Below are positions 42,779 to 52,149 of a DNA stretch of 64,000 bases, piece by piece. Below the pieces are notes generated by a model. It had not been told where the DNA came from. It saw only the letters and a list, made by a program, of their open reading frames with translations, and made no database searches. The DNA is from Solirubrobacteraceae bacterium. GTDB lineage: Bacteria > Actinomycetota > Thermoleophilia > Solirubrobacterales > Solirubrobacteraceae. Position 1 is the stretch's first letter; the number at the start of each line of letters is the position of its first letter. The DNA is taken from the NCBI GenBank assembly GCA_030447505.1, contig JAUJOT010000005.1:259295-323294 (forward strand), read 5' to 3'. Both the position numbers and the translations under genes were made by a program.

Positions 42779-44647
42779 ATGCTCAAGAACAGGCGCATGC
42801 TCGCACGCAAGGATCAGACCGAGATCGGCGAGGACCGCCTGGCTGGTCGGCAGCCCGCGGCGCCGCACGAGGTGGTGCTCGATGGGGCGCGACTGGCTGC
42901 GTTGCGCGATCTCGGCCTGCTCGACACGGAGGCTGAGCAGGACTTCGATCGCTACACGCGCTTGGCGACCGAGCTGCTGGGCGTTCCTGTCTCGCTGGTC
43001 TCGCTCGTCGACGCCGATCGTCAGTTCTTCAAGAGCCAGTGCGGCCTCGCAGGGGAGCTGGCCGACGTTCGCCAGACGCCGCTGAGCCATTCCTTCTGTC
43101 GACACGCCGTGGCGTCCGGGCAGCCGCTGATCATCGCCGACGCGCGCGAGCATCCGCTCGTCGCCGACAACCTCGCGATCCGCGATCTCGGGGTGATCGC
43201 CTACGCCGGGATGCCGCTCGTACTCTCCGACGGGCACGCGGTCGGCGCGTTCTGCGCGATCGACGGCGTGCCGCGGGACTGGAGCGAGCGGGAGCTCAGG
43301 ATCCTCGGCGACCTCGCGGCCGGGGTAATCGCCCATCTGGAGCTGCGCAGGGCACTCGCCGAGCAATGCCTGCACGATCGCTTGACCGGCCTCGCCAATC
43401 GCGCGCTCCTATCCGCGCAGGCTGACCAGCTGCTGCACGCCGCCGCACCTGAGGAGTCGGAGACGGTTGGCGCGATCTGCATCGGGCTCGACGACTTCAG
43501 GCTCGTCAACGACGCTTACGGTGCCGCCGCGGCCGACAGCGTGCTCGAGGAGGTTGGCGCGCGGCTCAGAGCGGCCGTGCGCGGGCGCGATCTGGTCGGA
43601 CGCCTGAGCGGCGATGTGTTCGCCGTCGTGGGGGGCGACATGGGCGACGAGGCCGCGGTCATGCGGTTCGCGGCGCGGCTGCGCGACACGGTCTCCAGGA
43701 TCGCGTTCGAGATCGACGGCCAGCTCGTCGGCGTGACCGCCCGCGTGGGTCTGGCGGGCGCCAGGCGCGGCACCTCGGGCACCGACCTGCTCTCGGCCGC
43801 CGATGCCGCCATGTGCCGCGCCAAGTCGAGCTCCGCGGCGGTGCGGACGACCGGCGAGGACACGGGCGACGTCGCCGCGGCGCAGCTTCGGTTGCGGGCC
43901 GCGCTGCACGGCGCCGTCACCCGGGGCGAGATGCACGTCGCCTACCAGCCGATCGTCGATCTCGAGAGCGGGGCGCACGTCGGCTTCGAGGCTCTGGCGC
44001 GCTGGACCAGCCCGCAGCTCGGCGTGGTCTCGCCGATCGTCTTCATCCCGGCAGCGGAGCGCACCGGCGACATCGTGCGGATCGGCGAATGGGTGCTGCG
44101 CTGCGCCTGTGCGCAGCTCGCGCACTGGCGGCGCGACGGCGCCGAGCTGTCGATGTCGGTGAACGTCTCTCCGCTGCAGCTCGAGGTCCCCGACCTCGCG
44201 AAGGTCGTCGCGGCCACGCTGGCTGACTACGGGCTGCCCGCCCGCGCCCTCGTGCTGGAGCTCACCGAGGGCGTCCTGATCGGGGCCGGCGCCCTGCAGG
44301 TTCGCAATCTGCAGTCGGTCCGCGAGCTCGGGGTGCGGATCTCGCTCGACGACTTCGGAACCGGCTACTCCGCGCTCGGCTACCTCAAGCGCTTCCCGAT
44401 CGATCAGGTGAAGATCGACCGCTCGTTCGTGGAGACCCTGCAGGCCGACTGCCGCGACGTCGCCTTCGTCAAGGTGATTCTGGGGCTCGCCGAGAGCCTC
44501 GGCCTCGAAGTCGTGGCGGAGGGCATCGAGAATCCGCGCCAGCGCCGGCTGCTCGAGCAGCTCGGCTGCCGCCTCGGCCAGGGGCACCTGTTCTCGCCGC
44601 CGCGCCCGCCGGCGGAGGTCGTCGTCGCGTCGGGCTCTCGCGAATAG
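42779..44647 (+). CDS. GAF-GGDEF-EAL protein (probable c-di-GMP phosphodiesterase)
   Basis: Soluble protein of about 622 aa. A GAF sensor (about 30-180; SHSFCRHAVASGQPLIIADA) precedes a GGDEF domain (about 185-350) whose signature is degenerate (RLSGDVFAVVGGD in place of GGDEF). The EAL domain (about 365-610) keeps its motifs: FEALARW, SVNVSPLQL, LELTEGVL, SLDDFGTGYSALGYL, VKIDRSFV and VVAEGIEN. It therefore most likely degrades c-di-GMP, with GGDEF as a regulatory GTP site. No membrane segment. The start is uncertain (ATG 42779 used; ATG 42797 or TTG 42728 possible). Confidence 0.9.
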   Translation: MLKNRRMLARKDQTEIGEDRLAGRQPAAPHEVVLDGARLAALRDLGLLDTEAEQDFDRYTRLATELLGVPVSLVSLVDADRQFFKSQCGLAGELADVRQTPLSHSFCRHAVASGQPLIIADAREHPLVADNLAIRDLGVIAYAGMPLVLSDGHAVGAFCAIDGVPRDWSERELRILGDLAAGVIAHLELRRALAEQCLHDRLTGLANRALLSAQADQLLHAAAPEESETVGAICIGLDDFRLVNDAYGAAAADSVLEEVGARLRAAVRGRDLVGRLSGDVFAVVGGDMGDEAAVMRFAARLRDTVSRIAFEIDGQLVGVTARVGLAGARRGTSGTDLLSAADAAMCRAKSSSAAVRTTGEDTGDVAAAQLRLRAALHGAVTRGEMHVAYQPIVDLESGAHVGFEALARWTSPQLGVVSPIVFIPAAERTGDIVRIGEWVLRCACAQLAHWRRDGAELSMSVNVSPLQLEVPDLAKVVAATLADYGLPARALVLELTEGVLIGAGALQVRNLQSVRELGVRISLDDFGTGYSALGYLKRFPIDQVKIDRSFVETLQADCRDVAFVKVILGLAESLGLEVVAEGIENPRQRRLLEQLGCRLGQGHLFSPPRPPAEVVVASGSRE

Positions 44648-45036
44648 GAACGGGGTCTCTGCGCTCGATACCCTTCGCGTCGCCTGCGGCCTCGACCTCC
44701 CGCCGCTGCGTCTCACAAGGGGGCTGGCGATGGCATGGCTGCTGCTGCTGCTGCTCGATGGTTGGCGCGAGCTACGGCTCGCGCTGCGGCGGTGCGCATC
44801 AGGGCAGCATCGATCCGGCCAGCGTCGCGCGCACGTCGTGCGAGCTCGAGCGCGACGGCGGGGTTGAGTCGCGCTGGATGAGGCCGGCCGCGGGCCGCAG
44901 GTTCGATGGGCTACCAGGAAGGGGCACCGCCATCTCGACGAGATCCAAGCCGATGACGACCAACGCGACAGCCACGACGCGTTCCTGCGGCGTGTGCACA
45001 GACACCCCGCGCGCGCCCCCCGCCAGCTTCCCGCGG
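44648..45036. other. Intergenic region, 389 bp
   Basis: Between the GGDEF-EAL stop and the chosen start of the channel-like gene. One plus-strand frame is open throughout and could extend the channel protein from 44758 or 44953, but the residues are low-complexity. No other gene seen. Confidence 0.4.
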
Positions 45037-46374
45037 ATGGCTGAAGGTCACCTCGCGCGCGAGCGGGACGGCAAGCGGATCCTGCTGATCGGCAACGACG
45101 AGCTGACCGATGTGACGCACCGCATGTTGCGCCGCGGCGGCGCGATCGTCACGAACCTGCGCGAGCTGAGTCATCCGGCGATCCGCACGGCGCTCGGCCA
45201 TCCGGTCGACACCGTGGTCGTGATCTCGAAGGACGATCACGTGTCGCTGCGCAATGCGCTCGTGGTCGAGGGGATTCGTCCCGGCGTTCCGCTCGTGGTG
45301 ACGGTGTTCGACCGCGACGTCGCGGTCGAACTCGGCCGCGCCGTGCGCAACGTCCGTGTCATGTCGATGGCTGACATCGTCGTTCCGACGCTTGCCGGCC
45401 CATGCCTCGATGACGATCTGCTGTCGGTGCATCGCACCCCGGACGGGCTGCGCGCCGTGCGCGCCGGCGCCGACGGCCCCGAGCTCGGTCCGATCGACCT
45501 TCCCGGTCGTGGTCGTGCCGCGCGCTGGGGCGCGAGCGTCGGCGCGGTGCTGCGCCCGCACGAGCTGAGCGCGAAGATCCTCGTCGCGGGCATGCTGGGA
45601 TTTCTGCTCGTCCTGCTGATCGACGTGATCGCGACGATGCTCGTCCTGCACGAATCGCTGGCCGAGGCCTTCTACACGGCGACGAAGACGATCGTGACGG
45701 TCGGGCCGAACCACCTCGTCGACGAGGGACCGCGCTGGTTTCAGCCGGTGTCCGCGGCGATGATGCTCACCGCGCTCGCGTTCACCGCGCTGCTGACGGC
45801 AGACGTCGTCAATCGCCTGCTCGATCGCCGCCTCGTCGCGATCTGCGGTCGCCGCTGCCTGCCGCGCTCAAACCATGTCGTCGTCGTCGGCCTCGGCCAG
45901 GTCGGACTGCGCCTGTGCCTGCTGCTTCGCGAACTCGGGGCTCCCGTGCTGGCGATCGAATCCAATCCCGAGGCCGATTATGTCGCGCGTGCGAAGGATT
46001 ACGGGATCCCGGTCGTGATCGGCCCTGGCGGCAGCGGATTCGTTCTGCGGCACATCTCGCTGCAGGGCGCACGTGCGCTCGCCGCGGTGACCTCCGACGA
46101 GATCGAGAACATCGCGATCGTCGTAGCGGCGCACGGAAAGCACCAGGACCTACGCACGCTGCTGCGCGCCGGTCGTGGCGAAGTCCGCAACGAGACGCGC
46201 GCTCTGCTGAAGCTCGGGGTTGTCCGCGACGTCTACGGGATCGGCGGGACGCTGCTGGCGGCGGCAGCACTCGGTTCCGAGGCCTGCGAAGCGTTCGTGC
46301 ACGACCACACCGTGCACCTCGTGACGCCGGACGGCCGCATCGAAGCCTTCAGCGCAGGACGCGCGCTCGCGTAG
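45037..46374 (+). CDS. RCK-type ion-channel-like protein with altered filter
   Basis: Protein of 445 aa from ATG 45037: an N-terminal TrkA-N-like domain (ILLIGNDELTDVTHRML), a transmembrane helix (about 180-204), a pore-loop-like segment KTIVTVGPN (217-225), a second helix (about 236-257) and a C-terminal RCK domain with VVVVGLGQVGLRLCLLL. This is the layout of two-TM potassium channels, but the selectivity filter TVGYG is replaced by TVGPN. It could be a non-selective pore or sensor. An in-frame extension to 44953 is possible. Confidence 0.82.
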   Translation: MAEGHLARERDGKRILLIGNDELTDVTHRMLRRGGAIVTNLRELSHPAIRTALGHPVDTVVVISKDDHVSLRNALVVEGIRPGVPLVVTVFDRDVAVELGRAVRNVRVMSMADIVVPTLAGPCLDDDLLSVHRTPDGLRAVRAGADGPELGPIDLPGRGRAARWGASVGAVLRPHELSAKILVAGMLGFLLVLLIDVIATMLVLHESLAEAFYTATKTIVTVGPNHLVDEGPRWFQPVSAAMMLTALAFTALLTADVVNRLLDRRLVAICGRRCLPRSNHVVVVGLGQVGLRLCLLLRELGAPVLAIESNPEADYVARAKDYGIPVVIGPGGSGFVLRHISLQGARALAAVTSDEIENIAIVVAAHGKHQDLRTLLRAGRGEVRNETRALLKLGVVRDVYGIGGTLLAAAALGSEACEAFVHDHTVHLVTPDGRIEAFSAGRALA

Positions 46375-46463
46375 CTGCGCATCCAATCGCCGCCGCGACT
46401 TCTGCGGTCCCGTCCTCGGCCCTATCTTGCTAAGCACTCGTCTCGTCCGGGTAGTCGAGCGAG

Positions 46464-47588
46464 ATGGCGACGGTGGTGGGGCTGGTCGGCTCCTATGGAG
46501 GGCTGAATGCCGGCGATGAGGCGATCCTCACCGTTGCGATCGCGCAGTTGCGCGCGGCGGTCGCGGGGGTGGAGATCGTCGTCTTCTCGCGCAACTGCAC
46601 CCACACGGAGCGTCATCACGATGTCGAACGCGTCGTGGCAGCGCGCGAGGCGGTCCGCGAGGACCTTCTGGCCGAGATCGAGCGGCTGGATCTCATGCTT
46701 CTGGGCGGCGGCGGCATCCTGTATGACCGCGAGGCCGAGTTCTACCTGCGCCTCGTGCGCCTGGCTCAGGAAGTCGGCGTCGCGACGGCCACATATGCGA
46801 TCGGTGCCGGGCCGCTGGAGCGTCCAGCCGATCGCGAATCGGTTGCGGCAGTGCTCAACGAGATGGAGCTGATCAGCGTCCGCGAGACGGCGGCCAAGCG
46901 GCTGCTCGAGGAGATCGGCGTGGAGCGCGACATCACTGTCACGGCAGATCCCGCGCTGCTGCTCGAGCCTGAGCCGTTCACGCAGCGGATGCTCGAGCGC
47001 GAGGGCCTGTCCGATGGGCAGCGGCTGATCGGGATGTCGGTGCGCGAGGCGGGCCGCGCGATGTCGGAGACGCCCACGAGCGAGTACCACGCGCTGCTCG
47101 CGAACGCCGCCGACTTCATGATCGACCGCTTCGAGGCGCAGGTCGTCTTCGTCCCGCTCGAGCGCAAGGACATCCGCGAGGCGCATCGGGTCATGGGACG
47201 CATGGCGGCTCCGGAGCACGCTTGGGTGCTCAAGCGCAGCTACGGCCCGCGTGAGCTGCGCGGGTTGATGGAGCGTCTCGAGCTGGCGGTTGGGATGCGC
47301 CTGCACTTCCTCGTGTTCGCCACGACGGCGGGCGTGCCCGTCGCCGCGTTGCCCTACGCCACGAAGGTGCGCGATTTCCTCGAGTCGCTCGGCATTCGCT
47401 CCCCCGATCCCGAGCGCGCAGGTCACGCCGGTGCGCTGCTGGCGCACATCGACCGCCTCTGGGACCGCCGAGACGAGCAGGTCACGCACATCGACGAATC
47501 TCTGTCGCCCCTGCGCGACGCGGCTCGTGAGAACGTTCGCCTGATCGTCGATCTCCTCGAGTCCCGTGCCTCCGCTGCAGCGTCCTGA
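46464..47588 (+). CDS. csaB: CsaB-like polysaccharide pyruvyltransferase
   Basis: Protein of 374 aa of the pyruvyltransferase family that adds ketal-pyruvate to surface polysaccharides. Two Rossmann-like halves: VVGLVGSYGGLNAGDEAIL and LDLMLLGGGGILYD at the N-terminus, then YAIGAGPLE, VRETAAKRLLEE, ADPALLLEP, and MRLHFLVFATTAGVPVAALPY near the end. It overlaps the FAD oxidoreductase gene by 23 bp. In other bacteria CsaB makes a ligand for SLH-domain proteins; whether this host has those is unknown. Confidence 0.85.
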   Translation: MATVVGLVGSYGGLNAGDEAILTVAIAQLRAAVAGVEIVVFSRNCTHTERHHDVERVVAAREAVREDLLAEIERLDLMLLGGGGILYDREAEFYLRLVRLAQEVGVATATYAIGAGPLERPADRESVAAVLNEMELISVRETAAKRLLEEIGVERDITVTADPALLLEPEPFTQRMLEREGLSDGQRLIGMSVREAGRAMSETPTSEYHALLANAADFMIDRFEAQVVFVPLERKDIREAHRVMGRMAAPEHAWVLKRSYGPRELRGLMERLELAVGMRLHFLVFATTAGVPVAALPYATKVRDFLESLGIRSPDPERAGHAGALLAHIDRLWDRRDEQVTHIDESLSPLRDAARENVRLIVDLLESRASAAAS

Positions 47589-49011
47589 ACGGGCGCTGCG
47601 CGTCACGCTGCCTGCGCGCAGCGCGACCGTCGCGGCGCGCCCCGACGTCGTCGTCGTCGGCGGCGGGCCGGCCGGTATCGGGGCGGCGGGCGGCGCGGCG
47701 CGCGCCGGCGCCGACGTCGTCCTCGTCGAGCGCTACGGGTTTCTCGGCGGCAACGCGACCGTGGCACTCGTGATGCCGCTCATGTCCTGGCACAACGAGG
47801 TGCGCGGCGCGCGCGCGCGTGGCGTCGACGAGCCGCTTCGGCTGCTGCCCAGCGACCACGGGCCGGGTGAGCCCGTCGTGGGCGGAGTCCTGTTGGAGCT
47901 CATGGAGCTGCTGCTGCGCAGGCGCGGTGCCGTCGCTCCCAGCGAGGAGACCGGATACACCGTTCCGCTGGACCCCGAGGCCTACAAGTCCGCCGCGCTC
48001 GAGTTGCTCGACATGGCCGGCGTGCGCTACCTGCTGCACGCCTTTGCGTCTGGCGTGACCGGCGAGCCGCGCCGGCCCGAAGGGGTGGTGCTCGAAACGA
48101 AGTCGGGGCCGCTCGTCGTACCGGCGTCGGTGATCGTCGACGCCACCGGCGACGGCGATCTCGCCGCGGCCGCGGGCGCCGGCTACGAGATCGGGCGCGA
48201 CGACAGCCTTGTGCAGCCGATGACGCTGATGTTCCGCGTCGCCGACTTCCAGCGCGAGCACTTCCAAGGCTACGTCCGCGAGCATCCCGACCAGTGGCAC
48301 GGCGTGTCCGGACTCTGGGAGCTGATCGAGCAGGCGCGCGCGGCGGGCGAGCTCGATCTGCCACGCGAGGACGTGCTGTTCTTCGCGACGCCGCACGAAC
48401 ACGAGCTGATCGTCAACAGCACCAGAGTGCCGGGCGTGCTCGGCATCGACGTGTTCGACCTCACGCATGCCGAGCGCCTCGCGCGCCACCAGATGGAGCA
48501 GATCATGCGCTTCCTGCGCAACCGCGTGCCGGGCTTCGAGGAGGCATACGTCGTACAGAGCGGCACCCAGATCGGTGTGCGCGAAACGCGCCGCATCAGC
48601 GGCGAGTACCAGCTCACGGCCGACGACGTGCTGCGCTCGCGGCGCTTCGACGACGTCATCGCGCGTGGCTCGTACCCGATCGACATCCACGACCCGAAGG
48701 GAGGCCGCGGGACGCTGCTGGAACGCCTCCCGGTCGGTGGCGCCTACGACATCCCACTGCGCTGCCTGATCCCGCGCGACGTCGACGCGCTGCTCGTCGC
48801 CGGGCGCTGCATCTCGGGCACGCACGAGGCGCACTCCTCCTACCGCGTCACGCCGATCGCGCTCGCGACGGGGCAGGCCGCAGGCGTCGCGGCCGCGCTC
48901 GCGGCACACGCCGGCGTCGCGCCGCGCGACCTCGCGCCCGACGACGTGCAACGTCAGTTGGTCGCGCAGGGGGCGAACCTCGGCGACGCACTGGCGGCGC
49001 GCCAGCGCTAG
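47566..49011 (+). CDS. FAD-dependent oxidoreductase (FAD_oxidored family)
   Basis: Flavoprotein of 481 aa. FAD motif VVVVGGGPAGIGAAGGAARAG, then VLVERYGFLGGNATVALV, the characteristic second segment, and a C-terminal DALLVAGRCISGTHEAHSSYR with ATGQAAGVAAALAA. This family contains enzymes of unknown substrate. GTG 47566 start lies within the end of csaB, so the pair is coupled. Its own 3' end overlaps the convergent DUF4396 gene by 4 bp. Confidence 0.88.
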   Translation: MPPLQRPERALRVTLPARSATVAARPDVVVVGGGPAGIGAAGGAARAGADVVLVERYGFLGGNATVALVMPLMSWHNEVRGARARGVDEPLRLLPSDHGPGEPVVGGVLLELMELLLRRRGAVAPSEETGYTVPLDPEAYKSAALELLDMAGVRYLLHAFASGVTGEPRRPEGVVLETKSGPLVVPASVIVDATGDGDLAAAAGAGYEIGRDDSLVQPMTLMFRVADFQREHFQGYVREHPDQWHGVSGLWELIEQARAAGELDLPREDVLFFATPHEHELIVNSTRVPGVLGIDVFDLTHAERLARHQMEQIMRFLRNRVPGFEEAYVVQSGTQIGVRETRRISGEYQLTADDVLRSRRFDDVIARGSYPIDIHDPKGGRGTLLERLPVGGAYDIPLRCLIPRDVDALLVAGRCISGTHEAHSSYRVTPIALATGQAAGVAAALAAHAGVAPRDLAPDDVQRQLVAQGANLGDALAARQR

Positions 49012-49658
49012 CGGACGGCTTGGTGTGCAAGCGACCGTTCGGCCGTCTTCGCGTGACCGCCCTCGCCAGGGGAGCCGTCGAGGAGCTCGGCGATGAGCAC
49101 CGCGGATCCGAAGATGAACGCGGCCGTCGCGACGACCGCCACGGCGCGCGGTGACGGGCCGCCATGGATGCCGGTCTGATGGACGACGGCGTGGCCCTTG
49201 CCGCGCGCGATCAGCCAGCGGTTGACGGGGAGGGCGACGGCACCGGCGACGACGAGCGCAAACGAAAGGCTGCCCCAGAACAGCACGCTTCCGACGCCGG
49301 CCTCCATCGCGCCGGGGACGCCGAGCATGATGGCGTTGTCGACGAACTCCATCGTCGCGATGCTGAGCGTGTCGGCGGCGAGCGCGATCGAGATCACGCT
49401 GGCGAGCGGCAGTCCGGCACGCAGCAGCGGCAGGCTCGTCAGGCCGTAGCCGAACAGGAAGGCAAGTCCGACGGCGAGCGCGACGGTTCCCAGGTCGGAG
49501 AATCCGAGTGCCGTGCCGATCACCATGCCAAGCACCTCGCCGATCGCGCAGCCGGTCAGGCAGTGGAGCGTCGCGCTGAGCGCGAGCGTCGTCAGGGCGT
49601 TGCCGGAAGTCGGCATCTCATGGTCTTGATCGTGGTGCTGGATCGCTGTCGCTTGCAT
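49008..49658 (-). CDS. DUF4396 membrane protein, possible metal-resistance factor
   Basis: Membrane protein of 216 aa with about six helices and an N-terminal His-rich stretch (QHHDQDHEM). The family block is ATLHCLTGCAIGEVLGMVIG. It is divergent from a csoR gene and shares its 100-bp intergenic region, which carries CsoR-type boxes, so it is probably induced by copper or a related metal. AAGGAG precedes the ATG at 49658. Mechanism unknown. Confidence 0.8.
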   Translation of the reverse strand: MQATAIQHHDQDHEMPTSGNALTTLALSATLHCLTGCAIGEVLGMVIGTALGFSDLGTVALAVGLAFLFGYGLTSLPLLRAGLPLASVISIALAADTLSIATMEFVDNAIMLGVPGAMEAGVGSVLFWGSLSFALVVAGAVALPVNRWLIARGKGHAVVHQTGIHGGPSPRAVAVVATAAFIFGSAVLIAELLDGSPGEGGHAKTAERSLAHQAVR

Positions 49659-49677
49659 CGCGTCGCTCCTTCTTCAG

Positions 49678-49752
49678 ATACCCCGGGGGAGTAGTAACGG
49701 GCACCGTAGCAGGACCAGTACGTGTTGCGCAAGTACTAGGGGGGAGTATTAT
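49678..49752. promoter_or_regulatory. Divergent csoR / DUF4396 regulatory region
   Basis: Two CsoR-like motifs, ATACCCCGGGGGAGTA (49678-49693) and TACTAGGGGGGAGTATTA (49734-49751). A csoR promoter is visible: TTGCGC (49725-49730), 16 bp, TATTAT (49747-49752), placing the start point at about the ATG (49759). The -35 lies in the palindrome TTGCGCAA and can also be read on the minus strand toward DUF4396. Confidence 0.65.
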
Positions 49753-49758
49753 TGAGGC

Positions 49759-50058
49759 ATGTCTGAGACCGACACGCCCATGCATGGCTACACCGTCGAG
49801 AAGGATCAGCTGATCAAGCGCCTGCGCCGCATCGAGGGGCAGGTACGAGGGATCGCGAAGATGATCGCCGACGACCGCTACTGCATCGATGTCCTGCAGC
49901 AGACCGCCGCCGTCAAGGCGGCGATCGACAAGGTCGCGCTCGGCGTGCTCGACGAGCACGTGCGACACTGCATGACCGCCGGGACGCTTGACGAGCAGCG
50001 TCGCGACGAGATGACAGCCGAGCTCACCGCCGCCGTCTCGCGGCTCGTACGCAGCTGA
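49759..50058 (+). CDS. csoR: CsoR/RcnR-family metal-sensing repressor
   Basis: All-helical repressor of 99 aa, DUF156 family. Signature RLRRIEGQVRGIAKMIADDRYCIDVLQQ with the first metal Cys, and HVRHCMTA with the His and second Cys, the C-H-C set of copper-responsive CsoR. N-terminal HGYTVEKDQL also typical. It controls itself and the divergent DUF4396 gene. The metal (Cu(I) most likely) is inferred from the ligands. Confidence 0.93.
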   Translation: MSETDTPMHGYTVEKDQLIKRLRRIEGQVRGIAKMIADDRYCIDVLQQTAAVKAAIDKVALGVLDEHVRHCMTAGTLDEQRRDEMTAELTAAVSRLVRS

Positions 50059-50190
50059 CCCTCCAACGGCTCGCCGGCGCCTCGCCGGTTGCGCTGCAGC
50101 GCAGACAGGCTGGTGCTGCCATGACCTCGCCGATTCGCGCGGGAGATCGCGCGACTACCTTGACAGGCGCCCGCCGATCAGAGGAGACGC

Positions 50191-52089
50191 ATGGAACTGC
50201 AGCGAATCTCAGACCTGGACTTCGATGCTCTGACGAGCGACCGCAGCTTCTTCGCCTCGCCGGCCGCTTGGGAGGACGAGGTTCTCTACTTCCTCATGCT
50301 CGACCGCTTCTCCGACGGCCGGGAGCAGGGCTACCGAGACAACGACGGTAGCGTCGTCGCGAGCGGCTCGACGCCGCTCTTCCGCGCCGAGGACGCCGGC
50401 AATGCCGTGCGAAGCGATCCGGACGCGACGGCCTGGAGGGAGGCCGGCGCTCGCTGGGTTGGCGGCACGCTACGTGGACTTCAGTCCAAGCTCGGCTACC
50501 TCGAGCGCCTCGGCGTGACGGCCCTCTGGATCAGCCCCGTCCTCAAGCAGGTCCCGGCGCGCGACAGCTACCACGGTTACGGGATCCAGGATTTCCTCGA
50601 CGTCGACAGGCACTTCGGAACGCGGGAAGACCTGCGCGCCATGGTGACAACGGCGCACGCGCACCGGATCCGCGTGATCCTGGACATCATCGTCAACCAT
50701 ACGGGCGACGTCTTCGCGTATGACGCCGATCGCTACGCGACGTCCGACGGGCGCGGCGGAACCTTCATGGACCCGCGATGGGATGGACGGCGCTACCGAG
50801 TTGCCGGCTTTCGCGACGTCACCGGCGCGCCCACGCTGCCCCTGGGTCCCGTCGACCTTGCTGCGCGCCCGAGCGCGTGGCCGGACGCCGCTGTCTGGCC
50901 CGCCGAACTGCAGGCGGCGCAGACGTTCACCCAACACGGGCGCATCGACAGCTGGGATCACGACCCCGAGTTCCTGGAGGGCGACTTCTTCGAGCTGAAG
51001 AACGTCACGCTCGGCGAGCGCGCGTTCGCTGCCGACGGACAGGAGGCACCTGACGGCTTCCGGCCCGCGCCGAGCCTGGAGACGATGGCGCGCATCTACC
51101 AGTACTGGATCGCCTATGCCGATCTCGACGGGTTCCGCATCGACACCGTCAAGCACATGGAGCTCGGCGCCACCCGCATCTTCGCATCCGCCATCCACGA
51201 GTTTGCGGAGTCGCTCGGCAAGGAGAACTTCCTCTGTGTGGGGGAGATCACGGGCGGGCGCGGGCGCGCCTATCGGACGCTCGAGGAGACGGGCCTTGAC
51301 GCCGCGCTGGGAATCGACGACATCCCGGACAAGCTCGAGTGGATGGTGAAGGGCTACCGCGACCCGCGCGAGTACTTCGACCTCTTCCGCAACTCGCTGC
51401 TGGTGCGCAAGGACTCACACGTCTGGTTTCGCGACAAGGTCGTGACCCTCTACGACGACCACGACCAGGTGCGCAAGGGCAACGCGAAGGCGCGCTTCTG
51501 CGCCGACGCGCGCGGTCGGCGCCTCGCGCTCAACGTGTTGGCGCTCAACGCGACGACACTCGGCATTCCCTGCCTGTACTACGGCAGCGAGCAGGGCTTC
51601 GACGGCGAGGGCGGCAACGATCGCTACCTGCGTGAGGCGATGTTCGGCGGGGACTTCGGGCCCTTCCGCAGCCGCGGTCGCCACTGCTTCGACGAGGACG
51701 CGCCGTTGTACCGCGAGCTCGCCAAGATCCTGGCACTGCGCCGAGAGCGCATCGAGCTGCGCCGCGGCCGCCAGTACCTGCGCGAGATCTCGGGCAACGG
51801 CACCGACTTCGGACTTCCGCAGCCGATCGCCGGTGAGCTGCGATCGGTCGTCGCATGGTCACGCATCTTCGTCGACTCGGAGGTCCTGCTCGCGGTCAAT
51901 ACGGACATCGATCAGCCCTCGACCGCCTGGACGACGATCGACGCCGCGCTGCACGCCCCCGGCGACTCCCTGCGCTGTCTGTACTCCACCGACAGGGCGC
52001 AGATCGGGGAGGCGCTCGCGGTCGAAGCCCGAAACGGCAGCGCCGTGCGCCTCACCGTCCCCGGCGCGGGGTTCGCGGCCTACGCATAG
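50191..52089 (+). CDS. GH13-family alpha-amylase-like enzyme
   Basis: Enzyme of 632 aa, no signal peptide. GH13 motifs in order: DIIVNHTGD (region I), DGFRIDTVKHM with nucleophile Asp (region II), GEITGG with the acid Glu (region III) and YDDHDQVRKG (region IV). An extra N-terminal part (about 1-80) precedes the barrel and a C-terminal beta domain ends it. Cytoplasmic glucan or trehalose-related metabolism fits with the GH15 gene elsewhere. The exact substrate is open. Ribosome-binding site GAGGAG before ATG 50191. Confidence 0.92.
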   Translation: MELQRISDLDFDALTSDRSFFASPAAWEDEVLYFLMLDRFSDGREQGYRDNDGSVVASGSTPLFRAEDAGNAVRSDPDATAWREAGARWVGGTLRGLQSKLGYLERLGVTALWISPVLKQVPARDSYHGYGIQDFLDVDRHFGTREDLRAMVTTAHAHRIRVILDIIVNHTGDVFAYDADRYATSDGRGGTFMDPRWDGRRYRVAGFRDVTGAPTLPLGPVDLAARPSAWPDAAVWPAELQAAQTFTQHGRIDSWDHDPEFLEGDFFELKNVTLGERAFAADGQEAPDGFRPAPSLETMARIYQYWIAYADLDGFRIDTVKHMELGATRIFASAIHEFAESLGKENFLCVGEITGGRGRAYRTLEETGLDAALGIDDIPDKLEWMVKGYRDPREYFDLFRNSLLVRKDSHVWFRDKVVTLYDDHDQVRKGNAKARFCADARGRRLALNVLALNATTLGIPCLYYGSEQGFDGEGGNDRYLREAMFGGDFGPFRSRGRHCFDEDAPLYRELAKILALRRERIELRRGRQYLREISGNGTDFGLPQPIAGELRSVVAWSRIFVDSEVLLAVNTDIDQPSTAWTTIDAALHAPGDSLRCLYSTDRAQIGEALAVEARNGSAVRLTVPGAGFAAYA

Positions 52090-52149
52090 CCGGGGTCGTC
52101 GCCGTCGCCGGAGGGCGGCGCGGCCGGCGTCGGGCTGGTGTTCGACCTG

